Shown here: piece by piece, positions 62,236 through 64,000 of the stretch
Layout: every line of letters begins with the position of its first letter
Position numbering within the stretch: the first letter of the stretch is position 1
Assembly (NCBI GenBank): GCA_044432975.1
Contig: JAWXUC010000007.1
Location: 30,549 to 94,548 of the forward strand
Direction: 5' to 3'
DNA length: 64,000 nt
From: JAWXUC01 sp044432975
GTDB lineage: Bacteria > Pseudomonadota > Alphaproteobacteria > RF32 > CAG-239
Position numbers and translations under genes: made by a program
Notes under the pieces: generated by a model
Seen by the model: only the letters and a program-made list of their open reading frames with translations
Told to the model about the DNA's origin: nothing
The model's database searches: none

Positions 62236-62716
62236 ACTACCCCGTCGCTTTCAGCGCCACCCCTTCACAAGTGAAGGGGAATTTTAAACCCACAATTACC
62301 CCAACTGTCATTGCGAGCGAATGCGAAGTAATCCAGTTAAAATAATTACTCCTTCTCATCTTCCCTCCTGAGCTAAGGGAAGTGCCCGTTAGGGCGATGG
62401 GGGGGTATAATAATTATGTTTCCTTTTTACGGGACGCCGAGGGCGTCGTCCCCTACAAATTAATTTTCAATTGTCATTGCGAGCGAAGCGTGGCAATCCA
62501 GTCGAATAAACATTCCTTTTTGTGGACACCCACAAGGGGCGTCCCTACAGTTTTTTGTTATGGGTGGGACGATGTGGGTATCGTCCCCTACAACTACCCC
62601 GTCGCTTTCAGCGCCACCCCTTCACAAGTGAAGGGGAATTTTGTCATTCCTCAAAACATCGCAAGATGTTTTGATTAGGAATCTTCAATTTTTTAGGGGC
62701 AGCAGACCCGTCCCTT
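62236..62716. repeat. Mosaic of palindromic repeats
   Basis: Contains two copies of GTCGCTTTCAGCGCC with CCCCTTCACAAGTGAAGGGG (about 62240-62282 and 62595-62638). Also two ATTGCGAGCGAA units, a CGCCCT..AGGGCG unit in inverse orientation with TTCCCTCCTGAGCTAAGGGAA, and GGGACGCCGAGGGCGTCGTCCC. GGGACGATGTGGGTATCGTCCC is also present. No gene. Confidence 0.75.
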
Positions 62717-62827
62717 ACATTATTATTGTCATCGCGCCACAAAATTTATTTTGGGGCTTAGCGATCTTCTATTTTTAAAATCGTAAGTATCCATATAAGC
62801 GGGACGCCGAGGGCGTCGTCCCCTACA
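62717..62827. repeat. 111-bp direct repeat, copy B
   Basis: Second copy of the composite unit at 62125. Identity over two joined repeat types points to recent duplication of the pair as a block. Confidence 0.85.
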
Positions 62828-63045
62828 GAAGAGATAACATTCATTATTGTCATGCCTCCGCTCGGTGCTTTACCGAGTGGATAAGGCATCTTCAGCTTAA
62901 AACCAGTACCAAACACGCATTGAGTGGCGATTAAAAAAATTCAGTAGAAGATTCCTAATCAAGCCTGCATTCGCAGTCTTGAGGAATGACATTGTATTGC
63001 GGGACGCATACAATGCGTCCCCTACAACCTGTCATTCTTCATTAT
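62828..63045. repeat. Further palindromic repeats downstream of the Avd-like gene
   Basis: Contains a GCTCGGTGCTTTACCGAGTGG hairpin, paired segments GATTCCTAATCAAG and CTTGAGGAATGAC around GCCTGCATTCGCAGT, and GGGACGCATACAATGCGTCCC-CTACA. No DGR template repeat resembling the 3' end of the gene at 63568 is visible here. Confidence 0.65.
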
Positions 63046-63387
63046 TTATTTACGTTTATTTTTCCAAGCGGTTGCTTGTTTGCCTATTTTATTCATTATT
63101 TCAACCAAAACAACCATTGTTTTGGTTGAAATAATGTTCATATCCTTGCATAACCTAATCTTTAATTTTAGAATCGCAAAAGCCTCTAAAAACTCTAGCA
63201 AATACTTTTCTTTATCTTCTGTTAAATTTGCTTTATAAATATATAAAAACAAAGAAAATGTTTGTTGTTTTATATCTTCTCCTAAACCGTATTTATGCTC
63301 TCGAGAAAACTTGTTGGTAATGCGATATATCTCTAATAATAGTTTATAACAATCATTATAAATTAAGAGTTGTTCTGTTAATGCCAT
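63046..63387 (-). CDS. Four-helix-bundle protein, Avd-like (DGR accessory)
   Basis: The 113-residue, all-helical basic protein follows AAAGGAGA. LIYNDCYKLLLEIYRITNKFSREHKYGLGEDIKQ and YIYKAN, read as parts of its first helices, match the pattern of the 23S-intervening-sequence / bAvd four-helix family, and the end is Lys/Arg-rich (WKNKRK). In DGRs, Avd binds nucleic acid and the reverse transcriptase and is needed for mutagenic copying. It lies 180 bases downstream of a probable variable gene on the same strand, the usual DGR order. Stand-alone four-helix proteins of this family without a DGR also exist. Confidence 0.65.
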   Translation of the reverse strand: MALTEQLLIYNDCYKLLLEIYRITNKFSREHKYGLGEDIKQQTFSLFLYIYKANLTEDKEKYLLEFLEAFAILKLKIRLCKDMNIISTKTMVVLVEIMNKIGKQATAWKNKRK

Positions 63388-63434
63388 TTATTCTCCTTTT
63401 AAAGACTCTGTGGACGCAGTTGTGTATTTTTTGA

Positions 63435-63535
63435 CCCAGCCTTCGGCTGGGGAAAGATTTGGCTTGTGAACCCCTTTTTATAGAACTTTAAGCCACATTC
63501 TACTTCTCCCCCCTCTGGCTTTTAAGGCCAGAGGG
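63435..63535 (-). promoter_or_regulatory. Two hairpins between the variable gene and avd
   Basis: CCCTCTGGC/GCCAGAGGG (63511-63535, 9-bp stem, 7-base loop) lies 33 bases after the stop of the variable gene. CCCAGC-CTTCGG-CTGGG (63435-63451), with a UUCG-type loop, follows. Hairpins just downstream of the variable repeat are part of the target recognition signal in studied DGRs; they could alternatively act as a terminator. Confidence 0.5.
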
Positions 63536-63567
63536 AATAATTAAATAATTAAAAGCCCAAAACCCTA

Positions 63568-64000
63568 CTAGAACTCCCTCACACAACGCACATAGAGATA
63601 GTAATACTTAGTGTAGTAGTAGGTAGTGGCGGAGTATGGAATGAAGGTGTAGGCGAGAGTAGTACTACTAGGGTACTCCGTAGAACTCCAATAGTTAGGA
63701 TTGGACAACTGCTTAGCACCCTTTACGGCGCTTAAAAGAGTATTTAAAGCGGTATAATCAGGCTCTGGATTTGTATTTGTTTCTTCAACTATCGACTGCC
63801 ACTCCGATAGAGTCGGTAAGCGCCAACCACTTCCTAAGCTTGAACATGGACTACTACTAGTCTCTACTGTACAATCATGATTACCATAACACTCGCCACA
63901 GGGATAATAACTTGATGTTGTAGATACAGTACAATTATCACCTACATCCTCTGCGTCATAACCCATTGCAAAACTCCAGTTTTCTGGACCAAATTGTTTT
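63568..64000 (-). CDS. Secreted Lcl/DUF1566-type protein, probable DGR target (3' part; copy 5, runs off window)
   Basis: The reading frame is open to the right edge, so the N-terminus is missing. The visible 144 residues match copy 1: ENWSFAMGY, CTVET, GSGWRLP, then NYWSSTEY and a final YVRCVREF. The last 28 codons before GTG CGT encode mostly Tyr, Thr, Ser and Ala. Of these, 26 end in C or T, unlike the A/T-ending usage elsewhere in the window. This is what adenine mutagenesis of AAC/AAT template codons produces. The region is followed by a GC-richer end and hairpins, then an Avd-like gene. The fold is related to C-type lectins, used by DGR proteins as a variable binding surface. Confidence 0.8.
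   Translation of the reverse strand, partial: KQFGPENWSFAMGYDAEDVGDNCTVSTTSSYYPCGECYGNHDCTVETSSSPCSSLGSGWRLPTLSEWQSIVEETNTNPEPDYTALNTLLSAVKGAKQLSNPNYWSSTEYPSSTTLAYTFIPYSATTYYYTKYYYLYVRCVREF

Noticed and set aside
62382..62678. 98-residue open frame in the right-hand repeat region
   Set aside because: Made only of repeat sequence.
61812..63045. DGR template repeat and reverse transcriptase downstream of avd
   Set aside because: No sequence resembling the 3' end of the gene at 63568 and no reverse-transcriptase frame were found here.

Overview
The window is AT-rich DNA from what looks like an alphaproteobacterium, probably an anaerobic or host-associated lineage. The evidence is gene content and order. 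There is an mnmG / rsmG-parA-parB block with two perfect parS sites, so the chromosome origin is probably close. There is a Rickettsiales-like virB8-virB9-virB10-virB11 plus virD4 secretion locus. There are flagellar genes of the flgF-flgG-flgA-flgH order, and an oxygen-independent class III ribonucleotide reductase. Species assignment is not possible from the sequence alone.

Layout. 1-2.7 kb: start of ligA (minus strand), then rplU-rpmA-obgE-rsfS. 2.7-9.6 kb: two small secreted Cys-rich proteins with repeat-laden upstream regions, around nrdG, a split nrdD with NrdR boxes, and a trmN6-like methyltransferase. 10-13 kb: flagellar rod and ring genes. 13.1-14.8 kb: a third secreted Cys-rich gene and a small secreted peptide. 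14.9-17.7 kb: yajC-secD-secF. 17.9-19.4 kb: a putative structured leader RNA, a small HTH gene, a GIY-YIG protein, a guanine-deaminase-like enzyme and tRNA-Asp. 19.4-43.2 kb: a type IV secretion locus, all on the minus strand. It holds VirB11, a VirB10 split into two giant 17-residue-repeat proteins, VirB9 with a SPOR-like tail, VirB8, a VirB7-like lipoprotein, a 1489-residue protein, TsaE, a membrane nuclease, VirD4 and three unknown proteins. 43.3-48.9 kb: mnmE, a methyltransferase, a HAD phosphatase, lemA and two DUF3137 genes. 49-51 kb: a fourth secreted Cys-rich gene and a ferredoxin-thioredoxin-reductase-like protein. 50.9-57.9 kb: parB, parA, rsmG, three tandem HD-domain genes, a PHP phosphatase and mnmG. 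58.2-61.8 kb: an autotransporter. 61.8-63 kb: dense repeats. 63-64 kb: an Avd-like four-helix protein and the 3' end of a fifth secreted gene, which look like part of a diversity-generating retroelement (DGR).

Most notable: (i) a 337-bp structured element present four times, always upstream of and co-oriented with a secreted Cys-rich gene; (ii) a probable DGR target and Avd pair, with no template repeat or reverse transcriptase in the window; (iii) a class III ribonucleotide reductase whose glycyl-radical domain is a separate small gene; (iv) VirB10 replaced by two adjacent giant repeat proteins; (v) several families of short palindromic repeats whose inner stems change while staying complementary.

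All functions are read from sequence motifs by eye; no database search was run.
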